This document shows positions 27,901-34,037 of a stretch of DNA of 64,000 nt, piece by piece; the first letter of the stretch is position 1, and each line of letters opens with the position of its first letter. The notes under the pieces were generated by a model that saw nothing but the letters and a program-made list of their open reading frames with translations, made no database searches and was not told the DNA's origin. The translations under genes and the position numbers were made by a program. The stretch comes from Thioalkalivibrio sp. ALJ3 (GTDB lineage Bacteria; Pseudomonadota; Gammaproteobacteria; Ectothiorhodospirales; Ectothiorhodospiraceae). The stretch lies in NCBI RefSeq assembly GCF_000377205.1, contig NZ_KB897905.1, positions 62,001-126,000 of the forward strand. The letters are read 5' to 3'.

Positions 27901-28050
27901 TTACAGGTAGGCCAGCAGCCCCACCGCACCGATCACGATCAGGTAGATCGCCACGATGTAGTTCAACAGCCGGGGCCAGATCAGAATCAGGATACCGGCC
28001 GCAAGCGACAGAATGGCCGTCAACAGGCCGGGATCGATATGCAAGGTCAT
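27901..28050 (-). CDS. DUF3096 small membrane protein
   Basis: A 49-residue protein, almost all membrane: LLTAILSLAAGILILIWPRL and NYIVAIYLIVIGAVGLLAYL form two helices joined at a Pro-Arg turn. This is the DUF3096 pattern, function unknown. The ATG at 28050 has an excellent AAAGGAG site seven bases upstream. The repeat element copy B begins 44 bp upstream of the start, so it may separate the gene from an older promoter. Confidence 0.8.
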   Translation of the reverse strand: MTLHIDPGLLTAILSLAAGILILIWPRLLNYIVAIYLIVIGAVGLLAYL

Positions 28051-28093
28051 GCGGATGCTCCTTTGCCGGGCTGGACGGCCCGGCATCGACCGA

Positions 28094-28366
28094 TAGGGAA
28101 ACACTGATCAATGTACACGCTCGCGCTCGAGTCGCTTTTGCGTGGGAACAAGGCGCGGCGACTGCCGTGCAGTCATTCTGCACAAGGGAGCCGCAACGCC
28201 GTGCGCGCGCAAAAGCGGCCGAGCCCCTTCGGGGTTGGCACCCCAGGTTCCCCGATGCTGCGTTGCGCCGCTTGACCGTAGAATGACTACGGCGCTGCGC
28301 GACGCGCCTTGTTTCGGAAAACCTGGGGTGCCAACGCGAGCGTGTACATTGATCAGTGTTTCCCTA
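28094..28366 (+). mobile_element. Palindromic MITE-like element, copy B
   Basis: 273 bp with perfect 32-bp terminal inverted repeats (28094-28125 and 28335-28366; outer bases TAGGGAAACACTGATCAATG). Internal hairpins include CCGTAG-AATGA-CTACGG (28276-28292) and a conserved GCAGTCATTCTGC. Compared with copy A (12877-13147, inverted) the hairpin near 28280 keeps pairing through exchanged G-C and C-G pairs, which shows the folded form is maintained. No transposase is encoded. Both ends carry TA, which could be a TA target duplication, but copy A does not confirm that. Confidence 0.88.
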
Positions 28367-28377
28367 GGTGAGCGAGA

Positions 28378-29295
28378 TCAGAAGAGCTTTTCTTCCATCT
28401 CCAGGTAGACGGCGTTGGCGTTGCTGCGATTGGTCTCCTCGAACGCCGGAAGATCTTCGTAGTCGGACCAGTCCATCGCTCCATAGGCCTCGTCGAAGGA
28501 ATCCATGTTTTCGACTGCCTCGGCCATATGCTCACGCAGATACGCAATATAGTCACGGGTGAACTTCACCGCGCGTGCTGCCTCGTCGGTGGCGTCGCCA
28601 TGCCCCGGGACCAGGAACTTCAAGTCCATCTCCATCAGTTCTTCCAGACGATTGACCCAGTTTTCCGAGTCCAGCGCGTCGTCACCCATGAACGGGATGC
28701 GGCCGTCGAACACGATATCGCCAGCAAAGACCACGCCGGTCTCCTCGACCACCATGATGATGTCGTCCGGTGAATGCGCCGGCCCCGCATGCACGCAGCG
28801 AAACGTCTTGCCCCCGAGCTCGATCACGTACTCGTCATCGAAGAACTCGTCCGGCGGGATGATCTGGGTGTCCTCGTCGACCCAGGGGGTCAGCACGCCT
28901 CGGCGCTGCTCGAGCCGGGCGGCGGCCCCGGGGCTGTCGAGATAGTCCTTCGCGCGCGACTGCCCGATGATTTTTGCGTCCGTGTGATCGGCGAAGGCCT
29001 GCAGGCCATAGATATGGTCTGCATGATAATGGCCGGCGATCACGTACTTGATCGGCTGCTCCGTGACCTCCTTGATCCGCCGGATCATCTCGAACCCGAG
29101 CGGCGGCGTCCCCAAGGCGTCGTAAACCACCACACCCTCGTCCGTCACCACAAAACCTGCGTTCGAGGTATGCCCCTCGTTGTCCGGGTCCGGGATTCCG
29201 GATATCCCGATCATATACCAGGTATCCGCGCCCTCGACCTCGTGGGCAGTGGTATCGACGCTGACCGGCTCGTAGGGGTTGTCAGGTACCGACAT
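28378..29295 (-). CDS. Metallo-beta-lactamase-fold hydrolase
   Basis: A 305-residue enzyme of the metallo-beta-lactamase superfamily. Metal-binding motif AGHYHADHIYGL (H-x-H-x-D-H, about residues 91-102), a His in HAGPAHSPDDI, Asp in FAGDIVFDG and a terminal His in FLVPGHGDAT complete a binuclear zinc site. No signal peptide is evident from the ATG at 29295, which has a GAGGAG site six bases upstream. The sequence resembles the SoxH-like or quinoprotein-relay hydrolases, but substrate cannot be named. It ends 11 bp before the repeat element copy B. An upstream Met (29334) is possible but lacks a good binding site. Confidence 0.82.
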   Translation of the reverse strand: MSVPDNPYEPVSVDTTAHEVEGADTWYMIGISGIPDPDNEGHTSNAGFVVTDEGVVVYDALGTPPLGFEMIRRIKEVTEQPIKYVIAGHYHADHIYGLQAFADHTDAKIIGQSRAKDYLDSPGAAARLEQRRGVLTPWVDEDTQIIPPDEFFDDEYVIELGGKTFRCVHAGPAHSPDDIIMVVEETGVVFAGDIVFDGRIPFMGDDALDSENWVNRLEELMEMDLKFLVPGHGDATDEAARAVKFTRDYIAYLREHMAEAVENMDSFDEAYGAMDWSDYEDLPAFEETNRSNANAVYLEMEEKLF

Positions 29296-29496
29296 GGATT
29301 TCTCCTCTCCTGTTTTCTTGACCTTGTTGGCGAACATCGACTCGAAGTTCGCACGATTCCTGAAGGATTCGACGCAGAGGGCCCGGAAGAATTCCCGTAC
29401 GTTGCGGGTGGGGCCTCGATCAAGGGAGTGTAGCGAGTTTGGGACGCGGGCAGGGAAAGCAACGGCATTGATGGCCGCACCGCCTTGCGGGGGACA

Positions 29497-29653
29497 GCTG
29501 GGGACCCGGATGATTCGGCGGCTGCGCCGCCTCACCCCTTCGGGGCTGCACGCGCAGCGCGTGCAGTGCTCCGCTGCGCTCCGCCGAACCTTCCGGGTTC
29601 AAACCCTGGGCTCACTCAAATATCCATAGAAAAGGGCCCCGCGAGGGGGCCCT
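29497..29653. repeat. Structured tRNA-associated repeat, unit 1
   Basis: About 157 bp, nearly identical to 29717-29876. An outer stem pairs GATTCGGCGG (29512-29521) with CCGCCGAACC (29581-29590). Inside it are hairpins GGCGGCTGCGCCGCC, CCCCTTCGGGG and CTGCACGCG-CAG-CGCGTGCAG. To the right is a tRNA T-arm-like CGGGTTCAAACCCTGG and a GGGCCCC hairpin. Its left edge (CTGGGGACCCGGAT) is a decayed copy of the tRNA-Gln 3' end. Confidence 0.8.
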
Positions 29654-29716
29654 CCCTGACGTAACGACCAGTCCAAAGCAAATGGCGGTGAGCCCCTTCG
29701 AGGGGCACACCGCCAT

Positions 29717-29876
29717 GGCTGGGGGACCAGGATGATTCGGCGGCTGCGCCGCCTCACCCCTTCGGGGCTGCACGCGCAGCGCGCGTGCAGTGCTCCGCTG
29801 CGCTCCGCCGAACCTTCCAGGTTCGAACCCTGGGCTCGCTCAAATATCCATAGAGAAGGGCCCCGCGAGGGGGCCC
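29717..29876. repeat. Structured tRNA-associated repeat, unit 2
   Basis: Second copy of the repeat, about 8 differences by eye. It starts with GGCTGGGGGACCAGGAT, matching the 3' end of the adjacent tRNA-Gln exactly as read on this strand, then the multi-hairpin block and CCAGGTTCGAACCCTGG. The inner hairpin differs by a two-base insertion that keeps the stem paired. 29654-29716 between the units holds another hairpin (GGCGGTG...CACCGCC). Confidence 0.8.
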
Positions 29877-29887
29877 TTCTCTATGGA
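29847..29887 (-). terminator. Long hairpin directly after tRNA-Gln
   Basis: TCCATAGAGAAGGGCCCC paired with GGGGCCCTTCTCTATGGA around a short GCGAG loop, immediately downstream of the tRNA CCA end. It could define the 3' end of the tRNA transcript, although only TATTT follows rather than a full T tract. It overlaps the right part of repeat unit 2. Confidence 0.55.
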
Positions 29888-29961
29888 TGGCTGGGGGACC
29901 AGGATTCGAACCTGGGTTGACGGAGTCAGAGTCCGTAGTCCTACCGCTAGACGATCCCCCA
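29888..29961 (-). tRNA. tRNA-Gln (CTG anticodon)
   Basis: 74-nt tRNA with encoded CCA. Acceptor stem TGGGGGA/TCCCCCA, D arm with GTCTAGCGGTAGGAC, anticodon stem ACGGA/TCCGT enclosing the loop CTCTGAC (anticodon CTG), and T arm CCAGG-TTCGAAT-CCTGG. It lies 39 bp after rpsI on the same strand and may be cotranscribed with rplM-rpsI. Confidence 0.95.
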
Positions 29962-30000
29962 GTAAACCGGGTGCCGTACGCGCCGGCACTCGAGCGCGGT

Positions 30001-30393
30001 TTAGCGCTTCGAGTACTGGGTCGCGCGGCGGGCCTTGCGCAGACCGACCTTCTTGCGCTCGACCTCACGGGCATCACGGGTCAGGTGACCACCGCGACGC
30101 AGCGGCGAACGCATCTCTTCGTTGTACTGCACCAACGCGCGGGCAATGCCCAGACGAATGGCGCCGGCCTGGCCGTTGCCGCCCCCGCCTTCCACGGTCG
30201 CGATCACGTCGAAGTTCTCGGTGGACTCGGTGGCCTCCAGCGGCTGACGCACGACCATGCGCGAGGTCTGGCGGCCGAAGAACTCGTCCAGCGGCTTGTC
30301 GTTGACCGTGATGTTGCCCGTACCCGGGCGCAGGAACACGCGGGCCGAGGAGGTCTTGCGACGGCCGGTGCCGTAGTATTGATTGGTAGCCAT
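30001..30393 (-). CDS. rpsI: 30S ribosomal protein S9
   Basis: Small-subunit protein whose C-terminal tail reaches the P-site tRNA. The 130-residue product contains [16 protein letters not shown] at the N-terminus, the [19 protein letters not shown] segment (about 73-91), [18 protein letters not shown], and the canonical C-terminal QYSKR. It follows rplM by 29 bp, the conserved L13-S9 operon. Confidence 0.97.
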   Translation of the reverse strand: MATNQYYGTGRRKTSSARVFLRPGTGNITVNDKPLDEFFGRQTSRMVVRQPLEATESTENFDVIATVEGGGGNGQAGAIRLGIARALVQYNEEMRSPLRRGGHLTRDAREVERKKVGLRKARRATQYSKR

Positions 30394-30422
30394 ACGGATC
30401 GATTTCCCTTGCTGTTGAGCCG

Positions 30423-30851
30423 TCAGATGTCGAGCGGCTGCGGCTGCTGCGCGGTGTGGCGATGCTCGGTACCGGAGTACACCTTGAGCTTCTTGAACAT
30501 GGCGCGGCCCAGCGGGTTGCGCGGCAGCATGCCCTTCACGGCGAGCTCGAGCACCTTCTCCGGATGACGGTCAATCATCTGGTTGAAATTGGCTTCCTTG
30601 ATACCACCCGGATAGCCGGTATGGCGGAAGTACTTTTTGTCGCTGGCCTTGTTGCCGGACACACGAATCTTTTCCGCGTTGATCACGACGATGTAATCGC
30701 CAGTGTCCACGTGCGGCGTGTAGACGGGCTTGTGCTTCCCGCGCAGGCGACGCGCGATTTCCGTGGCGAGGCGGCCGAGGGTCTTGTCCGCGGCGTCGAC
30801 CAGGAACCAGTCGCGTTCGACTTCGGCCGGCTTGGCGCTGATGGTGCTCAT
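30423..30851 (-). CDS. rplM: 50S ribosomal protein L13
   Basis: Early-assembling large-subunit protein. The 142-residue product matches E. coli L13, with [39 protein letters not shown], and the [18 protein letters not shown] segment near residue 112. It is the first gene of the rplM-rpsI operon. The C-terminus ends in AQQPQPLDI. Translation of this operon is known in E. coli to be repressed by L13; no such leader element was recognised here. Confidence 0.97.
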   Translation of the reverse strand: MSTISAKPAEVERDWFLVDAADKTLGRLATEIARRLRGKHKPVYTPHVDTGDYIVVINAEKIRVSGNKASDKKYFRHTGYPGGIKEANFNQMIDRHPEKVLELAVKGMLPRNPLGRAMFKKLKVYSGTEHRHTAQQPQPLDI

Positions 30852-30892
30852 GTCTTGATGCTCCGATGTCGGGGCGATTCAGAAAGCGCGCA

Positions 30893-30921
30893 AGAATAGC
30901 GCTTCCAGGCGCCCGGTTCAA
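30893..30921 (-). promoter_or_regulatory. Probable sigma-70 promoter of rplM-rpsI
   Basis: On the minus strand TTGAAC (30921-30916) and TATTCT (30898-30893) are separated by exactly 17 bp, 42 bp upstream of the rplM ATG. Both boxes are close to consensus. Confidence 0.65.
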
Positions 30922-31028
30922 GAGACACGGGGGGATTATTAGCCTCGTCCATCGATACTCCGCCAGTAGAGTGCCCCTTCGGGATGTTTCGCGTTTCCCG
31001 GCCGGGAGACATCCGCCGGGAGAAACCA

Positions 31029-31055
31029 ATAAAAAGGCCGGCACGAAGGCCGGCC
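31029..31055 (-). terminator. Rho-independent terminator of the DUF4168 gene
   Basis: GGCCGGC-CTTCGT-GCCGGCC stem followed on the minus strand by TTTTTATT. It lies 47 bp after the stop of the gene at 31102. Confidence 0.85.
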
Positions 31056-31101
31056 CTTTCGGGACCCGGGCGCGAGGCCCGGGGTCCGGAACGGGGATGG
31101 A

Positions 31102-31629
31102 TTACATCTCCGCTTCGGCGCGCTCCTGGACTTCCTGCATCAGTTCAGGATCATTCTGCAGGGCCATGGCCACTTCGTTGTATTCCTCGACGGTCATACC
31201 GGCGTCTTCAACAGCGCTGACCATTTCGTCCTGGGCTTCCTGCTGCATGGACTGGGCCTCGGTTTCATCCTCGGCTTCCTGCAGGCGGTTGGCGAAGTCT
31301 TCACGCACTTCCTGGACCGCCACAAAGGCGCCCACGAAGGTGTCGATGTCTTCTTCGCTCAGATCCACTTCGGGGGCCTGCTGAGCGGGCGGGGCACCAG
31401 CAGCGCCACCTTCCGGCGGAGCACCACCTTCAGGCGGCTGGCCACCCTGGGCACCACCCTGCGGCGGCTGACCGCCCTGCGGAGGCGCACCTTCGGCACC
31501 ACCCTGCGGCGGAGCCCCTTCGGCACCACCCTGGGCACCACCCATGTCACCGGTCTGCGCGGTTGCTACGCCACCGATCGCGAACATGGAAGTCAACGCG
31601 AATGCGAGTGCGGTCTTGCGAAAGCTCAT
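31102..31629 (-). CDS. Exported DUF4168 protein with Gly-Pro-Gln repeat linker
   Basis: A 175-residue periplasmic protein. The signal peptide (SFRKTALAFALTSMFAIGGV, cleavage near ATAQ) is followed by a low-complexity linker of about 55 residues built from GGAEGAPPQ, GGQPPQ and GGAPPE units. The C-terminal domain (about 87-175) begins VDLSEEDIDTFVGAFVAVQ and ends MTVEEYNEVAMALQNDPELM, the DUF4168 pattern: a small helical domain of unknown function, helix-rich and acidic. Its signal peptide is nearly the same as that of the adjacent upstream gene (31729), so the two share ancestry at least in that part. A terminator lies between them, leaving open whether it has its own promoter. Confidence 0.82.
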   Translation of the reverse strand: MSFRKTALAFALTSMFAIGGVATAQTGDMGGAQGGAEGAPPQGGAEGAPPQGGQPPQGGAQGGQPPEGGAPPEGGAAGAPPAQQAPEVDLSEEDIDTFVGAFVAVQEVREDFANRLQEAEDETEAQSMQQEAQDEMVSAVEDAGMTVEEYNEVAMALQNDPELMQEVQERAEAEM

Positions 31630-31653
31630 CGTGTCTACCTCTTCCTCTGGGTT

Positions 31654-31682
31654 AAAAAAATCCTGAGGCTCCTGCCTCAGGA
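31654..31682 (-). terminator. Strong terminator after the acidic repeat gene
   Basis: TCCTGAGGC-AGGA-GCCTCAGGA stem followed on the minus strand by TTTTTTT. It lies 46 bp after the stop at 31729. A second hairpin (GCCGGGCAG/CTGCCCGGC, 31689-31713) sits between stop and terminator. Confidence 0.85.
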
Positions 31683-31728
31683 ATAGGTGCCGGGCAGACG
31701 AACACTGCCCGGCTTGCCCGTTAGCCCC

Positions 31729-32262
31729 TTACCAGTCGGGGCTGTCGTCATCGTCGTCTTCATCGTCGCCAGCCGGGGCTTCAGCGCCACCAGCCTGGGC
31801 CATTTGCGGAGGCATGCCGCCATCGCGGTCTTCGTCCTCATCGTCATCCGCGGGGCCCGCAGCATCACCGGCCTGGACCATCTGCGGAGGCATACCGCCG
31901 TTGCCCTCGTCGTCATCTTCTTCGGCCGGGGGCGCACCAGCATCACCCGCCTGGACCATCTGCGGCATGCCGCCGTCACGATCGTCATCATCTTCTTCGG
32001 CCGGAGGCGCACCAGCATCACCAGCCTGGGCCATCTGCGGAGGCATGCCACCGTTATCCTCGTCGTCATCATCGTCGGCCGGCGGCGTGGCAGGTTCACC
32101 CGCCTGGACCATCATCTGGGGCGGCATACCACCCTGTTCTTCCTGCTCGTCCTCATCCGGTGTCTCGGCACCTTCGCCCATGGCTTGCGCGGCGCTCAGA
32201 CCACCGAGGGCGAACAGGGAACTCATGGCGATTGCTAGAGCAGATTTGCGGAAAGTCGACAT
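31729..32262 (-). CDS. Exported acidic Met/Asp tandem-repeat protein
   Basis: A 177-residue exported protein of unknown family. The signal peptide (MSTFRKSALAIAMSSLFALG, cleavage near AAQA) is followed by five repeats of about 25-27 residues, each starting GGMPPQM(V/A)QAG, then a Pro/Ala stretch, then an Asp/Glu run (for example PPAEEDDDDRD). The mature protein is extremely acidic and rich in Met, features that could bind Ca, Cu or other cations, or simply suit a saline periplasm; neither is shown. The start at 32262 has an AAGGAG site. About 85 bp upstream is a sigma-54-type promoter, and the next upstream gene is an NtrC-family activator. Confidence 0.82.
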   Translation of the reverse strand: MSTFRKSALAIAMSSLFALGGLSAAQAMGEGAETPDEDEQEEQGGMPPQMMVQAGEPATPPADDDDDEDNGGMPPQMAQAGDAGAPPAEEDDDDRDGGMPQMVQAGDAGAPPAEEDDDEGNGGMPPQMVQAGDAAGPADDDEDEDRDGGMPPQMAQAGGAEAPAGDDEDDDDDSPDW

Positions 32263-32345
32263 CGTGCTTCTCTCCTTCATTTGAAGTTTCAGCACAGTCA
32301 ACGGAATGGGCTCGATTGGCTTTCGGTTGACTGCAACGGAGAAGT

Positions 32346-32361
32346 AGCAGGTGCCGTGCCA
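32346..32361 (-). promoter_or_regulatory. Sigma-54 (-24/-12) promoter of the acidic repeat gene
   Basis: Minus strand TGGCACG (32361-32355), four bases, then CTGCT (32350-32346). The -24 half is perfect, the -12 half has one mismatch to TTGCT, and the GG-to-GC distance is correct. It directs transcription to the gene at 32262 with a leader of about 75 bases. Confidence 0.75.
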
Positions 32362-32412
32362 AAAACAGAATAAAACCGATAAAAAACTGTTTTTCAGATA
32401 GTTAAGCAATAC

Positions 32413-32433
32413 GGTCCGGCTAACGGGCGGACC
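32413..32433. promoter_or_regulatory. Candidate activator-binding palindrome
   Basis: GGTCCG-N9-CGGACC, a perfect hexamer palindrome of 21 bp, about 52 bp upstream of the -24 element. A position like this suits an upstream activating site for the neighbouring NtrC-family regulator. A second inverted repeat AAAAACAG...CTGTTTTT (32361-32394) overlaps the promoter edge. Confidence 0.4.
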
Positions 32434-32609
32434 TGGATCACGGGGATATGAGGGTCAAAATGACACATGGGTCGGGGAGACCCGGGTCAGTACGGCCCAT
32501 CAGGGGCCGGGAGGGGGACAGGGTCACGAAAAAACCGGCAGGAACGGGGAAGCACCGAGAAAAGACTCCCGGGCTTTCCCAGCCCAGGCTGCACTGCAGG
32601 CCATGTCAC

Positions 32610-34037
32610 TCAGGAATCCGTCTCGCTCTCGCCGAGCTTGCGATAGAGCGTCTTGCGCCCGATCCCCAGGATGCGCGCGGCGCGCTGCTTATTGCCCTCG
32701 ACGTGTTCCAGAACCCGGTGCAGGTAGGCCTGCTCCACCTCCGCCAGGCTGGGCCAGTGGCTGTCATCGTCGGTACCAGGAGCCGGCAGATCGGCACCGG
32801 AAACCGCCCCGGACGGTTCGCCCGAGCCGCTCGCGGGCTCTGACTGGCGCACCCGCTCGGGCAGATCCCGAAACTCGATCACCTCGCCAGACGCAAGGGT
32901 GGCCGCGCGCTCCATCAAGCTGGCCAGCTCCCGCACGTTCCCGGGAAAGCCGTAGCGCAGCAGGGCACGCATTGCCTCCGGGCTGAGTTCTCGAACGGGG
33001 AGCCCTCGCGCCAGCGCCTGCTCGCGCAGGAACTGCTGCGCCAGGCGCTCAATGTCGGCACCGCGGTCGCGCAGGGGCGGAATCTCGATTCGGAACGTCT
33101 CGAGGCGGTAATAGAGATCCTCGCGGAATTGCTCCTGACGGATCCGCTCCTGCAAGTCCTGATGCGTGGCGGCCACAATACGTACGTCCGTTTCGATCTC
33201 CTCGTTGGAGCCAACCGGTCGCACGCGCCCGTCCTGTAACAGCCGCAACAGCTTGCTCTGCATGGCCACTGGCATCTCGGCGATTTCGTCGAGGAACAGC
33301 GTGCCACCGTCAGCCTCGGTAAAAAGGCCGCGGCGCGCGCCCTTGGCGCCACTGAAGGCCCCGGCGACATGGCCCAGGAGTTCCGACTCCAGCAGGGTCT
33401 CCGGGATCCCCGCACAGTTCAACGCAATGAAGGGGCCGTTGGCGCGGTCGCTTTCCGCATGCAGGGCACGGGCAACCAGTTCCTTCCCGGTCCCCGACTC
33501 GCCAGTGATGAGCACACTGCCGTCAGCAGCGGCAATGCGCCGGATCAGATCGTGCAGCTTGAGCATTGCCGGGCTCTTGCCCTGCATGCCATGAAAGCTC
33601 TCGTCACCAGCAAGGACTTCGCGATACTGACGGACCTCTGCCCGCAGGCGGCGGGCCTCGGCGACACGCTCGGCCGCCAGGCGCAGGTGTTCCAGATCAA
33701 CCGGCTTGGTCAGGAAATCGTCCGCACCCGCCTTGAGCGCCGTCACGGCCTGATCGATGGTGCCGAAACCGGTGAGCATGATGAAGCCGGGCACCGGCAC
33801 TGTGTCACGCGCTACCTCCAGCACATGGAAACCGTCGGCGCCGGGCAGACGCAGATCGCTGACCACCAGCGAAACCGTTTGCTGACGCAGGACCTGTTCG
33901 GCCTCCTCGGCCGACTCCACTGCGGTGACCGCATAGCCGACTTCCGCCAGTTCCTCGACCAGTAGCTCGCGATGCCCGCGATCGTCTTCGACAACCAGAA
34001 CGCGGTCGCTGAACCCACCTTCCCGGGACGTGCTCAT
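32610..34037 (-). CDS. Sigma-54-dependent NtrC-family response regulator
   Basis: A 475-residue activator with three domains. The receiver (about 10-125) has VLVVEDD acidic pocket residues, the phosphorylatable Asp in LVVSDLRLPG and the Lys in FLTKPVD. The AAA+ domain (about 145-375) has Walker A GESGTGKELVARA and Walker B GGTLFLDEIAEM. The sigma-54-contacting loop reads GAFSGA instead of the usual GAFTGA. The C-terminal Fis-type helix-turn-helix includes NKQRAARILGIGRKTLYRKL. It overlaps its kinase gene by four bases (ATGA). A sigma-54 promoter lies downstream of its own stop, driving the next gene, the likely target. Confidence 0.93.
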   Translation of the reverse strand: MSTSREGGFSDRVLVVEDDRGHRELLVEELAEVGYAVTAVESAEEAEQVLRQQTVSLVVSDLRLPGADGFHVLEVARDTVPVPGFIMLTGFGTIDQAVTALKAGADDFLTKPVDLEHLRLAAERVAEARRLRAEVRQYREVLAGDESFHGMQGKSPAMLKLHDLIRRIAAADGSVLITGESGTGKELVARALHAESDRANGPFIALNCAGIPETLLESELLGHVAGAFSGAKGARRGLFTEADGGTLFLDEIAEMPVAMQSKLLRLLQDGRVRPVGSNEEIETDVRIVAATHQDLQERIRQEQFREDLYYRLETFRIEIPPLRDRGADIERLAQQFLREQALARGLPVRELSPEAMRALLRYGFPGNVRELASLMERAATLASGEVIEFRDLPERVRQSEPASGSGEPSGAVSGADLPAPGTDDDSHWPSLAEVEQAYLHRVLEHVEGNKQRAARILGIGRKTLYRKLGESETDS

